Shown here: one piece after another, positions 10,701-19,400 of the stretch
How the letters are laid out: each line of letters starts with the position of its first letter
How positions within the stretch are numbered: the stretch's first letter is position 1
NCBI RefSeq assembly: GCF_052324685.1
Contig: NW_027506911.1
Coordinates: 712,001 to 776,000, forward strand
Direction of reading: 5' to 3'
DNA length: 64,000 nucleotides
Source: Brachyhypopomus gauderio
Lineage: Eukaryota; Chordata; Actinopteri; Gymnotiformes; Hypopomidae
Program-made: the position numbers and the translations under genes
The notes under the pieces: model-generated
What the model saw: the letters and a program-made list of their open reading frames with translations, nothing else
What the model was told of the DNA's origin: nothing
Database searches by the model: none

Positions 10701-13700
10701 AGGTGTTCGCTGAACAGGAAAAGGCCGTGGCGGTCCCTGGGGCTATGGCTCATGTGCGGCGGTGCCGGAAGGCCTGGGTGCGAGCGCGGAAGGCCCTGAA
10801 GAAGGCCTCCGCTGTCCACTGTCGCGCTGCCGATAGGCATCGCCTCCCTGCACTGTCGTTTCGGCCTGGCCAAAGGGTTTGGCTGGCTGCCCGTGACCTG
10901 CCAGTACGCGGGGGCACCAGGAAGTTGGCTCCTCGGTTCCTGGGCCCTTTTAAGGTCGACCGACGGATCAATCCCGTGTCTTACCGCTTGGTGCTGCCTC
11001 CCTCGATGCGTGTACACCCGGTCTTTCACGTGTCCCATCTCCGGCCATTCCTGTGCGGTGCCCCTAGGCCTCCCGTCCCCCCTCCGCTTGACATCGGCGG
11101 GTCGCCGGCTCACATCGTTCGCCGCCTTTTGGACGTGCGTCGCGTCCGGGGTCGCGAGCAGTTCCTCGTGGACTGGGAGGGGTATGGGCCCGAGGAGCGC
11201 TGCTGGGTTCCCCGGTCCCGTGTACTGGAACCAGCCCTTATTCGGGATTTCTTTCGCGACAGGGCCGTCGCTCTGGGCCCGCGGGGCCTCGGGCCTAGGA
11301 GGGGGGGCTCTGTCAGGGCTGGACCCAGGACCGTTCCCCCTGTCGCCACTAGAGGGCGCGCTCTACCCACGTCTGTCAGGGCTGGGTCCAGAACCGTCCC
11401 TCCGGTCGCCACTAGAAGGAGTGCTAGACTGGATGCGCAAACGAGACGCAATCAGCGGTGAGGACCTGCAGCTGTGTCTTCCCCTATTTAACAGGCACAG
11501 TTGCAGTGCCTCACTGCTGAGTTGTTCGTTGCTACTCGCACGTGCTGCCAGCCGGTATTCTACTCCTCTCTAGTGCATTCTCTCTCTCGTTTGTTTTGTC
11601 TTTCCCCTGTTCCACTTCGAGTCTCTCTCCTGCGCCCTTCCTGGCCTACCTCAAGTTTTCCTTCACTGTTCCCTTCCTGTATTACTGTTTCATTATTTTG
11701 TTCGTTTGTGCTCCTGTTTTGTGCAGACACGTTGAGTTATTGCCTCCGTGTGTTTTTGGTTCTTTGGCTTCTTTATTTTGTTCGTTTGTGCTCCTGTTTT
11801 GTGCAGACACGTTGAGTCTGCCCCCGTGTGTTTTTGGTTCTTAGGTTTCTTTTTGTTCGTTTGTGCCCCTGTTTTGTGCAGACACGTTGAGTCGTTGCCT
11901 CCGTGTGTTTTCTGTTGGGATTTTCAGAGACGTATTCTCTGCTTTTATTTTCTGCGTTTCCCGCTCCTCGCGGAGGCCTCAGTTCACCGTTTGTGTTTGG
12001 AGTTTGCTCCTGAGCCCATCAAACAAAAAACCCCGTGGGTCCTCTGTAGTCAGTGGACCCACGTTACAATCTCCTAAAGAAAACAAATATGACCTCTAAT
12101 ACAATCAATTCAGTAAAGCCTCAATTAAAAAATCAGGATGCAAGTATTCCTTCTCATTAATACCTTATTAAATTTAAATCTATTATACTAATAGTTCTTA
12201 TTTAATAATAATTCTTATTTAATACTAATAATTGTTCATTAGGTTCGTATTTATATTAATGTATGTAGTGTATGTATTTACAATTATTATTATAATTATG
12301 GCTAATTTATCGTCGTAACTGTTATATTAGTCCCTAGGGGTTATTGAAGGTTATTAAGGTAAGTATCTATACCCTTTTTAAGATATTCAACAGTTGTCAG
12401 CAATGACCCAAATAACAATCATTTCCATGAGAACCCAAAAAGAAGAAGAGGAAAGGAAAAATATATAAATGATACTAAACCCACTGATAACCAGCTGTAC
12501 AAACCAATTCTATCAGCGTTCAATTAACTGTAGCAGTTGGTAATGTGAATCAAGTCTCACAATCAACAGTTCCTGTGAGAGGGTTAACTCCAGTCCATTA
12601 GGTGAGAGTCAAGTGCAGTTTACTTGCAAACGATGGAGAATGTCCTCTCGAATGAAAAAAAATTGGTGATGCTCAAAGTTAGTCCTATGGGCTGTGGCTC
12701 GCCATCCAATATCCTGCCCGACTGAGATCCTTGTAACCAGGCGGCAGGTCTCTATCCCCACAAACTGGCCTGTTCATAATACAGAGCCTTTAGTATCCAA
12801 TCTTTACATTTAACATTAACACTTAACAGTAACATTTTTAACTTAAAAATAGCACAGAGCTATCTTACAACGGTAATTCAACAGAAAAGAGGACTCAAAT
12901 TAAAACAGTTCAATTACTCCACCCCACGTACATTAAAATAGCATTCCAGCAGTTGTTCTTTCAGCTGTTTGCATCGTTTAGCCAACATGTTAAGTTTCAC
13001 AAATTTATCACTCACCAAATCCAATTTAAACCCACGACGATGATTCAGCTCCCGTGAGCGGCAGTCACGAAAATCACCGACGGTCCTCCTCGCGGTCAGT
13101 TAAGCGGCTAACTTAGCAAATCTAAGCTTTCTAGCTTTATCGGGTGCCGATAACGTTTAGTTTTCAGTATCCACTCACGACGCCGAGAGTTTAGCGTGTT
13201 ATCCAAAGTTGTTAGCGCGTAGCAGCAAATACGTCCTGTCCGCTCAACCGCCAACTGGAAGAAGAGAAAAAAAATACTCGCGCAGCGAAGATTATGGCAA
13301 CCTTTACTCGATTGCCAATTGGCCCATTATCTTACGTAGTGAGCGATCCCACAAGCTATTTGACCCGATTGGACAACATTTTGCGCAGTGGGCGGTTCCA
13401 AAACTATTCGCCCGATTGGACAGCATTTTGCGCAGTGGGCGGTCCCACAAGTTAGTCTGCTCGCTGGTAAAATACTATAATTAATATGGATTTTCATTTT
13501 TATATTATTTATATGTATTATGTAATAATGCATAATAAATAATCGTTTGAAATCTGGGTTACATATTGGATGGGATTTAATGCTATCTAGCTGTGTAAAG
13601 AATGAAGAGAGCACTGCAATGGTTTTAATGTTCTGGCTGATATATACAGCTGTTTAGAGAATGAAGAGAGCGCTGTGTGTGAAAGACTGCCCTGCCAAAA

Positions 13701-15446
13701 ATCCAGCTCACGCCCAGCTTGTCATCCACAAAAACATAGCCTATGCTGGTAAAGAGCTAGTTTTTTATTGGGTGTCCAGCTGGACGTGGGCTGGATTTTT
13801 TTTTTAGAAGGGTAGTGGCGAGCAAGCCAAGGTGCATGAAAGCTGTGATTAAATATCAGGGTTATTCCACCAAATATTGATTAGTGAACTCATCCAAAGT
13901 TAAAACATTACTATTGTTATTTCTAAATGAATATGAACTTGTTTTCTTTGCATTATTTGAGCTCTGAAAGTATTGCATCTTTTCCTTATTTTTATATTTC
14001 ATATTTTCTGCAGAAAATGCTCTAAATGAAAATATTTTCATTTGGAATTTTAGAGAAATATTGTCAGCAGTATATAGAATGAACCAATAATGTTCATTTT
14101 ACTCACATACATCACTTGCAATGGTCTCTTAATTTTTTTCCAGAGTGGTATGTGTTTTTCAGCTATATTTCTTTTCAGTCTCAAGGTTGAGAGAGTCTTT
14201 TCGCAGAGTTGATGCAGAGGGTGTGTGCATGAGACGTCTACGGTTGCATACACTAAGACGACGGCAGTATTCTGTGCCTGGCCCAAATCACTTATGGCAC
14301 ATCAACCGTAACCATAAGCTCATAAGGTATCAGTAATACTGGCAGAAAGAAAAATCTATGTACAGATATGTGTACAACATTGTGAGTTAGCTAACCTGTT
14401 CACAATTGTCTCTTTCATACAGATGGAGGTTTGTGGTCCATGGAGGGGTGGATGGATTCAGTCGCTTGGTGGTTTACCTTACTGTGGCTGGCAATAACAG
14501 AGCAAACACAGTCTTACAGAGCTTTCTCACAGCTGTTGATGAGTATGGATTGCCATCAAGGGTACAATCTGATAAAGGTGGGGAGAATGCAGACGTTGCA
14601 GAATTTATGATCAGGAGCAGAGGTACCAACAGAAATTCCCACATCACCGGCAGAAGTGTTCATAATCAACGGTAAATTCACTTGCCTTACATTATAGTGT
14701 TAATTGATTGTACAAGAGAAGATATACAATCCAGGTTATGTCTTTCTTACAGAATAGAAAGGTTGTGGAGGGATGTTTATGAGCATGCTCTAGACCTCTT
14801 CTACCAGATCTTTGTCTCTTTGGAAGATCAGTCAGCACTTCACCCTGACAATGAACTGTATCTATTTGCCTTGCATTGGATCTTCCTACCACAAATACAG
14901 AGGCATCTCAAGTCTTTCAGAGATGCTTGGAACTTCCATGGCCTTAGAACTGAAAGGGGTCAGTCACCAGAACAACTCTGGAGAAGATACAGAGAGCAAA
15001 CTCCCACAGAGGACTTAACCGAGGTATGTATTCATTGAGAAGTCAATATTTTAATGTAATTAAACATTCTGCATGCGTGCATTTCAAACATTTGCTTATA
15101 TTTTTTGCTGAAAAACTAGCTGGTTTGTTACTGCAACAGTAGGTATTATACACTGACTGGTCATTAAGTACGTTATCTTTGCTTCTACAATGAGCACTGG
15201 GTACTGTAAGAAGTCACTAGTCTATTATGATAATATATTTCATAGGTTAATGAAGACTATGGGATTGACTGGAATGGGCCTCACACCCTTCTTGACAACA
15301 CTGTATCTGTTCCGGAGATCCAGCTGCGCCGTGAGCTCACCGATGATGAACTTGCTTCTTTGCCAGTTCCAGGGGGGCCTTTGGATCGCACAATTGGCAT
15401 GTACTTGGAGACTGTTCAGATTTTGTCAAGAATCATAGGAGACTGA
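4728..15446 (+). CDS. IS3-like HTH/integrase-core protein gene, six exons, 477 aa
   Basis: Exons: 4728-5158, 5886-6019, 14179-14326, 14423-14671, 14753-15023 and 15246-15446. All junctions are GT..AG with matching phases, and the joined frame is open. Exon 1 carries a helix-turn-helix (ITAPEIAD-like, then [12 protein letters not shown]) near its end. Exon 2 resembles the second HTH of IS3 transposases ([20 protein letters not shown]). Exons 3-5 form an rve integrase core: [33 protein letters not shown] and [13 protein letters not shown]. Exon 6 is an acidic tail ending at TGA. The second acid (Asp codon 14571) and the Glu (14757) are present, but the expected first catalytic Asp is Asn (AAC, 14304). 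Intron 2 holds an intact Gypsy element. An alternative start is the ATG at 4770. It may be a eukaryotic IS3-type transposon gene or a domesticated relative. Its convergent neighbour is the HECT-like gene. Confidence 0.8.
5243..5683. mobile_element. Foldback MITE, 441 bp, in intron 1
   Basis: The first ~46 bases (GGTCAGTGTAACGTTT...) are the imperfect reverse complement of the last ~46 (...AAACGTTACACTGACC). Flanks CTA (5240-5242) and TTA (5684-5686) fit a 3-bp TWA-type target duplication with one change, as in PIF/Harbinger elements. The interior is AT-rich and non-coding. Confidence 0.72.
6269..7026 (+). repeat. 5' LTR of the Gypsy element
   Basis: It starts TGTCAGGGCTGG and ends CCACGTTACA. 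The 5' part has two imperfect ~65-bp repeats (TGTCAGGGCTGG... at 6269 and 6332). Three imperfect copies of a TTGTGCAGACACGTTGAGT unit lie in the 3' part (about 6655-6860). Confidence 0.95.
6443..6485 (+). promoter_or_regulatory. LTR TATA box and predicted transcription start / self-primer
   Basis: TATTTAA at 6443-6449 is 31 nt upstream of GCTGAGTTGTTC (6474-6485). That 12-mer is the exact reverse complement of the 12 bases following the 5' LTR. In Tf1/sushi elements the RNA 5' end itself primes minus-strand synthesis, so 6474 is the inferred transcription start. Confidence 0.65.
7027..7038 (+). promoter_or_regulatory. Self-complementary primer-binding site
   Basis: GAACAACTCAGC follows the LTR with no spacer and pairs over 12 nt with 6474-6485. 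No TGG-type tRNA primer site follows the LTR, which supports self-priming. Confidence 0.65.
7044..7991 (+). CDS. gag: Gypsy Gag polyprotein, 315 aa
   Basis: The ATG at 7044 is the first in frame after the PBS, and the TGA is at 7989-7991. The N-terminus is predicted helical ([20 protein letters not shown]). The middle matches the retrotransposon Gag core ([30 protein letters not shown]). The C-terminus has one zinc knuckle, [14 protein letters not shown] (CX2CX4HX4C). The protein would form the particle and bind RNA. It overlaps the pol frame by about 79 nt, and a -1 slippery site lies in the overlap. Confidence 0.92.
   Translation: MDSAGSQTVDELRTTLAAQGQAIGRHEQVLQQILTQLQNLSATVQAASQAAAHPGPSVSSPVPKHTSVSRGEPVLPAPARYTGEPEGCRGFLLQCSLVFEQQPSRFPTERAKVAYVMALLSGKALQWATPVWEKQPETCASFDRFSNAMRQAFYHPLADGLAGSRLLRTRQGRATVAEYSLSFRTLAAESSWGSEALWAIFMEGLSEELKDELALRETPTTLDAMIDLAIKIDNRLRDRKTQRRPQSRVVTHPDTPGTTSGPAETGEQPMQLGHTRLSRQEREDRLRGGKCLYCGGTEHKIADCPELQGKGQTRR
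7913..11461 (+). CDS. pol: Gypsy Pol polyprotein with C-terminal chromodomain
   Basis: The frame is open from 7913 to a TGA at 11459-11461 and is probably entered by -1 slippage near 7970. Domains in order: aspartic protease ([12 protein letters not shown]), reverse transcriptase ([12 protein letters not shown], then [10 protein letters not shown]), RNase H ([16 protein letters not shown]), integrase with an HHCC zinc finger ([10 protein letters not shown]...CETCGRGK) and DDE core ([31 protein letters not shown]), and a chromodomain ([17 protein letters not shown]). The final ~50 codons lie inside the 3' LTR and encode two copies of an [13 protein letters not shown] repeat. No internal stop is seen. 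Confidence 0.94.
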   Translation: MPVLWGYRAQDRGLPRATGKRADPPVTGETLTGQTTYSPATGLMAHAVLSWRGSKEHRLLALIDSGAVGNFIDASLASSLAIPLTPLEKHLSVSAVDGRILTSGMVTHQTVPLLIQIGNHHEQTALYVIAAPRLQLILGFPWLQRHNPNIDWLNLTISRWSTICEKVCLTPLRPEPGGNPEEIKGLGKVPAEYHDLRDVFSKRKAGFLPPHRANDIAINLLPGTAPPRGRLFSLALPERRAMEDYIQESLAAGIIRPSTSPAGAGFFFVGKKDGGLRPCIDYRELNKITVKDRHPLPLMSSAFEALQQASVFTKLDLRSAYNLLRVREGDEWKTAFITPAGHYEYLVMPFGLMNAPAVFQRFVNEILREALDRYVFVYLDDILIYSRTVQEHVQHVRRVLQLLLENHLYVKLEKSVFHSQEVPFLGFIVSKNQLSMDPAKIQAVTKWPTPTSVRSVQRFLGFANFYRRFIKGFGSLAAPLSALTSKRLGGFTWTPEAEQAFQDLKARFTSAPVLRVPDPELPFVVETDASDMGVGAVLSQRVGLPPRLHPCAFYSHRFTPTERRYDVGDKELLAVKLALEEWRQWLEGSRHPFLVWSDHKNLSYLQQAKRLNARQARWSLFFGRFDFTLSYRPGSKNTKPDALSRQWEPEPEPAFPETVLPPGVVVAPIQWEVEGLVKKELAKDRGPGGEPTGCLYVPPAVRRRVMLWGHTARFAAHPGARRTLEFIRRRFWWPRMDKEVGRFVEACETCGRGKTPRSKPRGLLHPLPVPPRPWSHISLDFVTGLPPSKGLTAILVVVDRFSKFTKLIGLPKLPSAQETASLLLRHVVCNFGFPQDVVSDRGPQFTSRFWRAFLDLIGATASLSSGFHPQSNGQTERVNQDLEQTLRCLACDNPGSWATHLMWAEYAHNTLWHSSLGMSPFECLFGYAPQVFAEQEKAVAVPGAMAHVRRCRKAWVRARKALKKASAVHCRAADRHRLPALSFRPGQRVWLAARDLPVRGGTRKLAPRFLGPFKVDRRINPVSYRLVLPPSMRVHPVFHVSHLRPFLCGAPRPPVPPPLDIGGSPAHIVRRLLDVRRVRGREQFLVDWEGYGPEERCWVPRSRVLEPALIRDFFRDRAVALGPRGLGPRRGGSVRAGPRTVPPVATRGRALPTSVRAGSRTVPPVATRRSARLDAQTRRNQR
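7967..8012 (+). promoter_or_regulatory. -1 ribosomal frameshift signal (GGGAAAA plus hairpin)
   Basis: GGGAAAA at 7967-7973 reads G GGA AAA in the Gag frame, a canonical X XXY YYZ heptamer. Slipping by -1 enters the pol frame. Five bases later, GACCCG (7979-7984) can pair with CGGGTC (8007-8012), giving a stem with a 22-nt loop. The sushi-derived mammalian gene PEG10 uses the related GGGAAAC. Confidence 0.7.
11297..11310 (+). promoter_or_regulatory. Polypurine tract before 3' LTR
   Basis: AGGAGGGGGGGCTC directly precedes the LTR at 11311 and would prime plus-strand synthesis. It also codes for Pol residues near the C-terminus. Confidence 0.8.
11311..12068 (+). repeat. 3' LTR of the Gypsy element
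   Basis: It has the same length as the 5' LTR (758 bp). I see three substitutions, near 11737, 11818 and 11999. It contains the pol stop codon. Confidence 0.95.
12074..12990. other. Remainder of intron 2, no gene recognised
   Basis: This is AT-rich intron sequence after the Gypsy target duplication. There is no ORF of note and no repeat I can name. Confidence 0.4.
13000..13460 (-). promoter_or_regulatory. CpG-rich, promoter-like patch with tandem CCAAT boxes
   Basis: A GC- and CpG-richer patch stands out in an AT-rich intron. On the minus strand, imperfect ~55-bp repeats (about 13340-13450) each carry CCAAT and CCGCCC-like boxes (CCGCCCACTGCGCAAAATG). Downstream on the same strand a possible exon ends at a consensus donor near 13010-13015 (ATTTG|GTGAGTG). 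It could be the promoter and first exon of an antisense transcript, or the end of an old transposon. Confidence 0.3.
13697..13799. repeat. Short imperfect inverted repeat, 103 bp
   Basis: AAAATCCAGCTCACGCCCAG at the left is matched by the reverse complement of the right end, with about three mismatches over ~23 bp. It could fold into a hairpin or be a small MITE. No clear target duplication is seen. Confidence 0.45.
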
Positions 15447-16402
15447 AATAAATTGCATATAATTTATTCTTGTAGCATATCTAGATAAACATGCATTGGA
15501 TTTTCAACAACAGTAAATGAAAAGCAAAAAATAAACACTTTGTTTTAACAGCATGAATTTGACATAATTCTTTGTTTTCTGGAACTAAAATAAACTGTGT
15601 TGTTAAACAGCCCTATCCTGTTTGTCCATTTTATTACAGAATAAAATAGTGAAGCTAAACATGAGTTAAACTCTTCCCTTTGCAAGCCTCTTTCAAACAT
15701 GAGGTGAAAAAAAACTTAATCTTGTTGGTACAGACTTATCAATTTGATCTGAGCAACATCACCAGGTGCACAAAATGTGCCATGAACTAAGGTCTGGAAC
15801 AAATGACCAAAGTTTGGTCCAACCTAATGAGGTTGTCTTCGGCCAGAACAACTGAACCATGGTTAAGTTCATCTGCAGTGTGAAAACACTGAGATGTTTT
15901 AAGCTTTTGGACTAATCAGATGAAGTTGAGACATGATATTGTAATGCATTCAATAACAGCAGAAGAAAAAGAACTGTGTTGTGCCGTTATCACCCACATC
16001 CACCTACCACCCCCCCTTTTTTAGGAACAGAAATAAAAGTAATTAGAGGGGATTGCACTACCCTGAATCTGCTGCAGGATAGGCCTACAGTTGGATTCAG
16101 TACAACACCTGGAAAGATAACACTGCTCAACTGCTAACATTCTACATGTCAATCGGTGTTGAGTACAGAGCGACTCTGCTCACCTAGGTGATGATGGCAG
16201 GATGTAGTAAAATTGTTTAGTGCGCTCAGTCACTAAACTGCAGTGTGAAATGAAAAGTAACTGGACTAAATACAGTATACAATGTCACAAACAAATAACT
16301 GTGGTTTGAACTTCAGACTTGTGTCCAATGGAGTGAAAATCTGCAGTCACACTGGCCTTTTGCAGACAAGATTGGACAACCCTGATCTAAGGGAAAGTTG
16401 TG
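15447..16402. other. Convergent intergenic region
   Basis: This lies between the stop of the integrase-like gene (+) and the stop of the HECT-like gene (-). AATAAA-like signals at about 15528 and 15588 could end the plus-strand transcript. No other gene is seen. Confidence 0.5.
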
Positions 16403-19400
16403 TTAAGCTAGTCCAAATCCAGTGTGTGTGCTATTTATGGAAGCCATAAAGGCAGCCTCAAAGTCTGTGTAGGTCTTAAAATGAACTGGCAGCTTCAAAG
16501 TTTCAAAGCAGGTGGTGGATGTAGGAAAGGATCCTCTGGACAGCTCCACTTTGAGTTCACATGGCAGCACCTCCCACCCCACCCAGAACTTTAGCAGCTC
16601 GGCCAGTTTCCTTGGTGAAGCTAAAAGTCAACGAACACAGAATATTAGAATAAGGATTTTTTCATCAGAAACAACTGTACTGCAAACATTCCATTCCATT
16701 GTTTGCATACATATGTATTCATTTTCTGTAAAACTGCATACTGTACCTGTGATAAGGACAACAGAGTAGTATTAACACAACCGTACCTGTTTCGATGAAC
16801 AGGCGCAGAAAACCAGTAATGCGACATGTGGTCTCAACATCAAATTCATCATCATCATCACTGTCCTCAACAGGCCAAATTATTTTGTCAAGGAGAATCT
16901 GAGGGGTGAAAACATTCAACAATGTTAATTAGTTGCATAAATGCACATTTACATAGATCACGGGACATATAGATTTGCATATTTTTACACAGGAAATTCT
17001 CCCAGTTGTTTACAAAACATACCGATTACAAGGTTTACAGATGACGAAAAATACTCGTGTGAACACAATCATGATACAAAACTGAGGAAAAATAAATCAC
17101 CTGGGGAGTGTAGAGCATTTCACCTGTTCTGGGGAAAACCAGCGAGACAACGTCGGGTCTAGATATCAGGAAGGGCCATACCATCACATCTTTCAGACCC
17201 TTCCTTAGCTGCTTTATTTGACGCTTGGTCCTTCCAATGACCTAAAGGATATAGCCAACACAAATGAGAACTTTCTACCAGGAGAGGCACGGATAGAAAT
17301 TGTCAAATTTAACTGTGTTAAATCATGTTTAAAATGCTCAGTTTTTTAAAGTGATTTGGTGACAATTTGGTGTTTATATGTAATAGCTTGCCAATTTCCA
17401 CCTCTCAACACTGAACATAAAAACAGTAATTTCACTGAAAAAAAGATGTCTCTAGTAGCGTGAACTTACAGCATGGACCAATAGTTTGTTCTGTAGCCAT
17501 CTCCTATTTGTTTTTGTGACTGCTAGAAGATCCCACGACATGGATAGATCTGAGACAGTGTCCTGTTGCTCCTGAGTAAGTTCTTCAGTTTCAAGCTAAA
17601 ATTTAGATTATTATATAAAAGTTATTACACTAAGACACAATTTAAAAAAGTACATGACAATTTTCAGAAATATTGGATATGCTTATGTGCTGTCTTCACT
17701 TATGGGCCTGATTCTCCCAAAGAACATAAGACAGTTCTACACTTATTTAACTGAATCACCTCTACATGACCAAACCACATATTGTGTATTTCCAAGGACT
17801 GTCTAACAGTACTGTATTTTACTAAAGATTAAAATGTAACATCACACACACACACCCTTTGAACACAGTTCTTAAATAACATTACACTTAGGCATATTGT
17901 AACGTCCGGGTGTTGGAGGCAGGCACCAAGACGATTACGGTGAAACATATAACTTTATTGGTAACGACCAGTGTAAGCTCCGTGCGTAGTCAGAGTAGCG
18001 CACACACACTCATACAGACACGTAGCTTTAGACAAAGACGAGCACACGACACTGCGCGAACGCACATTAAATAGGTGAATTACACAGACCCACGTGACCT
18101 CGAGACAAGGCAAAGGTGTAACAAACGAACACGCTCACAAACAACCCACACCCACGGAAGTACCAACATGGACATAACTGAACGCAGACGACATCATGAC
18201 ACGTCCACAGGGAAGGGTCCAGAGCTGTTCCGTAACAGAACCCCCCACCAGGGGCTCGCTACTCCCGGAGCGTCCCGCGCAGCTGGAAAGCCCCGAACCA
18301 ACCCCGACGGGCAGGTCCAGAACCGCCGGGATCACGAGCCTCCGAGAGCCCTCACCCCATGATGGCGGGAACTGCCGCCAACAGCTCTAGCACACCTTCC
18401 CTGGGAAGACAGGGGAGAAAACATTAAACAAAGGCACAAGCACAAACATGCACACCGGGACGTTGAACACACAAGGCACAAACGGGAACAGTGGGTTCGG
18501 GAGACACATTGGGACTGACACAAACACGGGTATACAGACATTCATAACCGGAGCCAGGCTTCCCGCCTGAGGCAACGCCTGTAGCGGCGCAAAAGCTCCG
18601 GGGCCTGGAGACGCTGCAGAAGGCGGTACACCTCCCGCCTGTTCCGCCTGTTCACCGCCAGGTGCCGCACGGCTAGCGGATGCGCTGGGTGTAGCGCGAC
18701 TGGCCGACCGCTTGGGGAACGCACTTCTGGTGGACGCGCGAGGTGCAGCGCGATAGGTCGACCGCTTGGGGGACGTCCCTCTGGCAGACGCGCGAGGTGC
18801 AGCGCGACTGGTCACCCGCTTGGTGGCAGCACTATTGGTGGACGCGCGAGGTGCAGCTCAACCTGTATCCCGCTTGGAGGCAGCACGACTGGCGGGTCTC
18901 GCGGCAACCTTCCTCCCAGGTCCGCGGCTCCCTCCTCCGGGATTGCCGTAGGGGCTTGCCGCCCCATAAGCCTGCCGGCGCCCCTTCCCCCTCTCTGGGA
19001 AGCCCCCGTAGGAGGCCCCTCTGGTGCCAGACCAGCCTCCTCTGGAACCGGTATCGGGGGTGGTGTCCATCGCCGGCATCTCCTCCTCGGCCACGCTCCA
19101 GTCCATGGACTGTGCGGGGGTCTCACATCGGGAGTGCTCCATGGGCTCCTCCCCACAGGAATCCCCACTCTCCAACGTGGGCGGACTGTCCAGTCTGCTC
19201 CCACCCCCTTTGCATACGGTCGAGAGGGAACTCACCGACTGAAGACTCTCCCCCTCGCTCTGCTCGTCGGTTCCCGACGGGGCTGGCTGCAGCGACGAAG
19301 GGGGACTGAAGTCTTCATCCCCGTAGTAGACCGTGCTCTTTGAGCACACTGACGGGGAATACTCCTCCTCCTCGTAGTCTGTCCCCTCCGCCTCGCCTTC

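Larger units (their letters stand above)
6269..12068 (+). mobile_element. Full-length Ty3/Gypsy chromovirus (sushi-type), 5.8 kb
   Basis: Two 758-bp LTRs flank gag and pol. The 5-bp target duplication ATCTC sits at 6264-6268 and 12069-12073. I count three differences between the LTRs, pointing to a recent insertion. Gag, slippery site, protease, RT, RNase H, integrase and a C-terminal chromodomain are all open, so the copy may be competent. It lies in sense orientation in intron 2 of the integrase-like gene. PBS, TATA box and polypurine tract are identifiable. Confidence 0.95.

Noticed and set aside
10893-11573. 226-codon ORF overlapping the end of Gypsy pol
   Set aside because: Alternate frame of integrase, chromodomain and LTR; no domain.
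18743-19309. 188-codon plus-strand ORF
   Set aside because: Opposite strand of the repeat-rich ORF in the non-autonomous LTR element.
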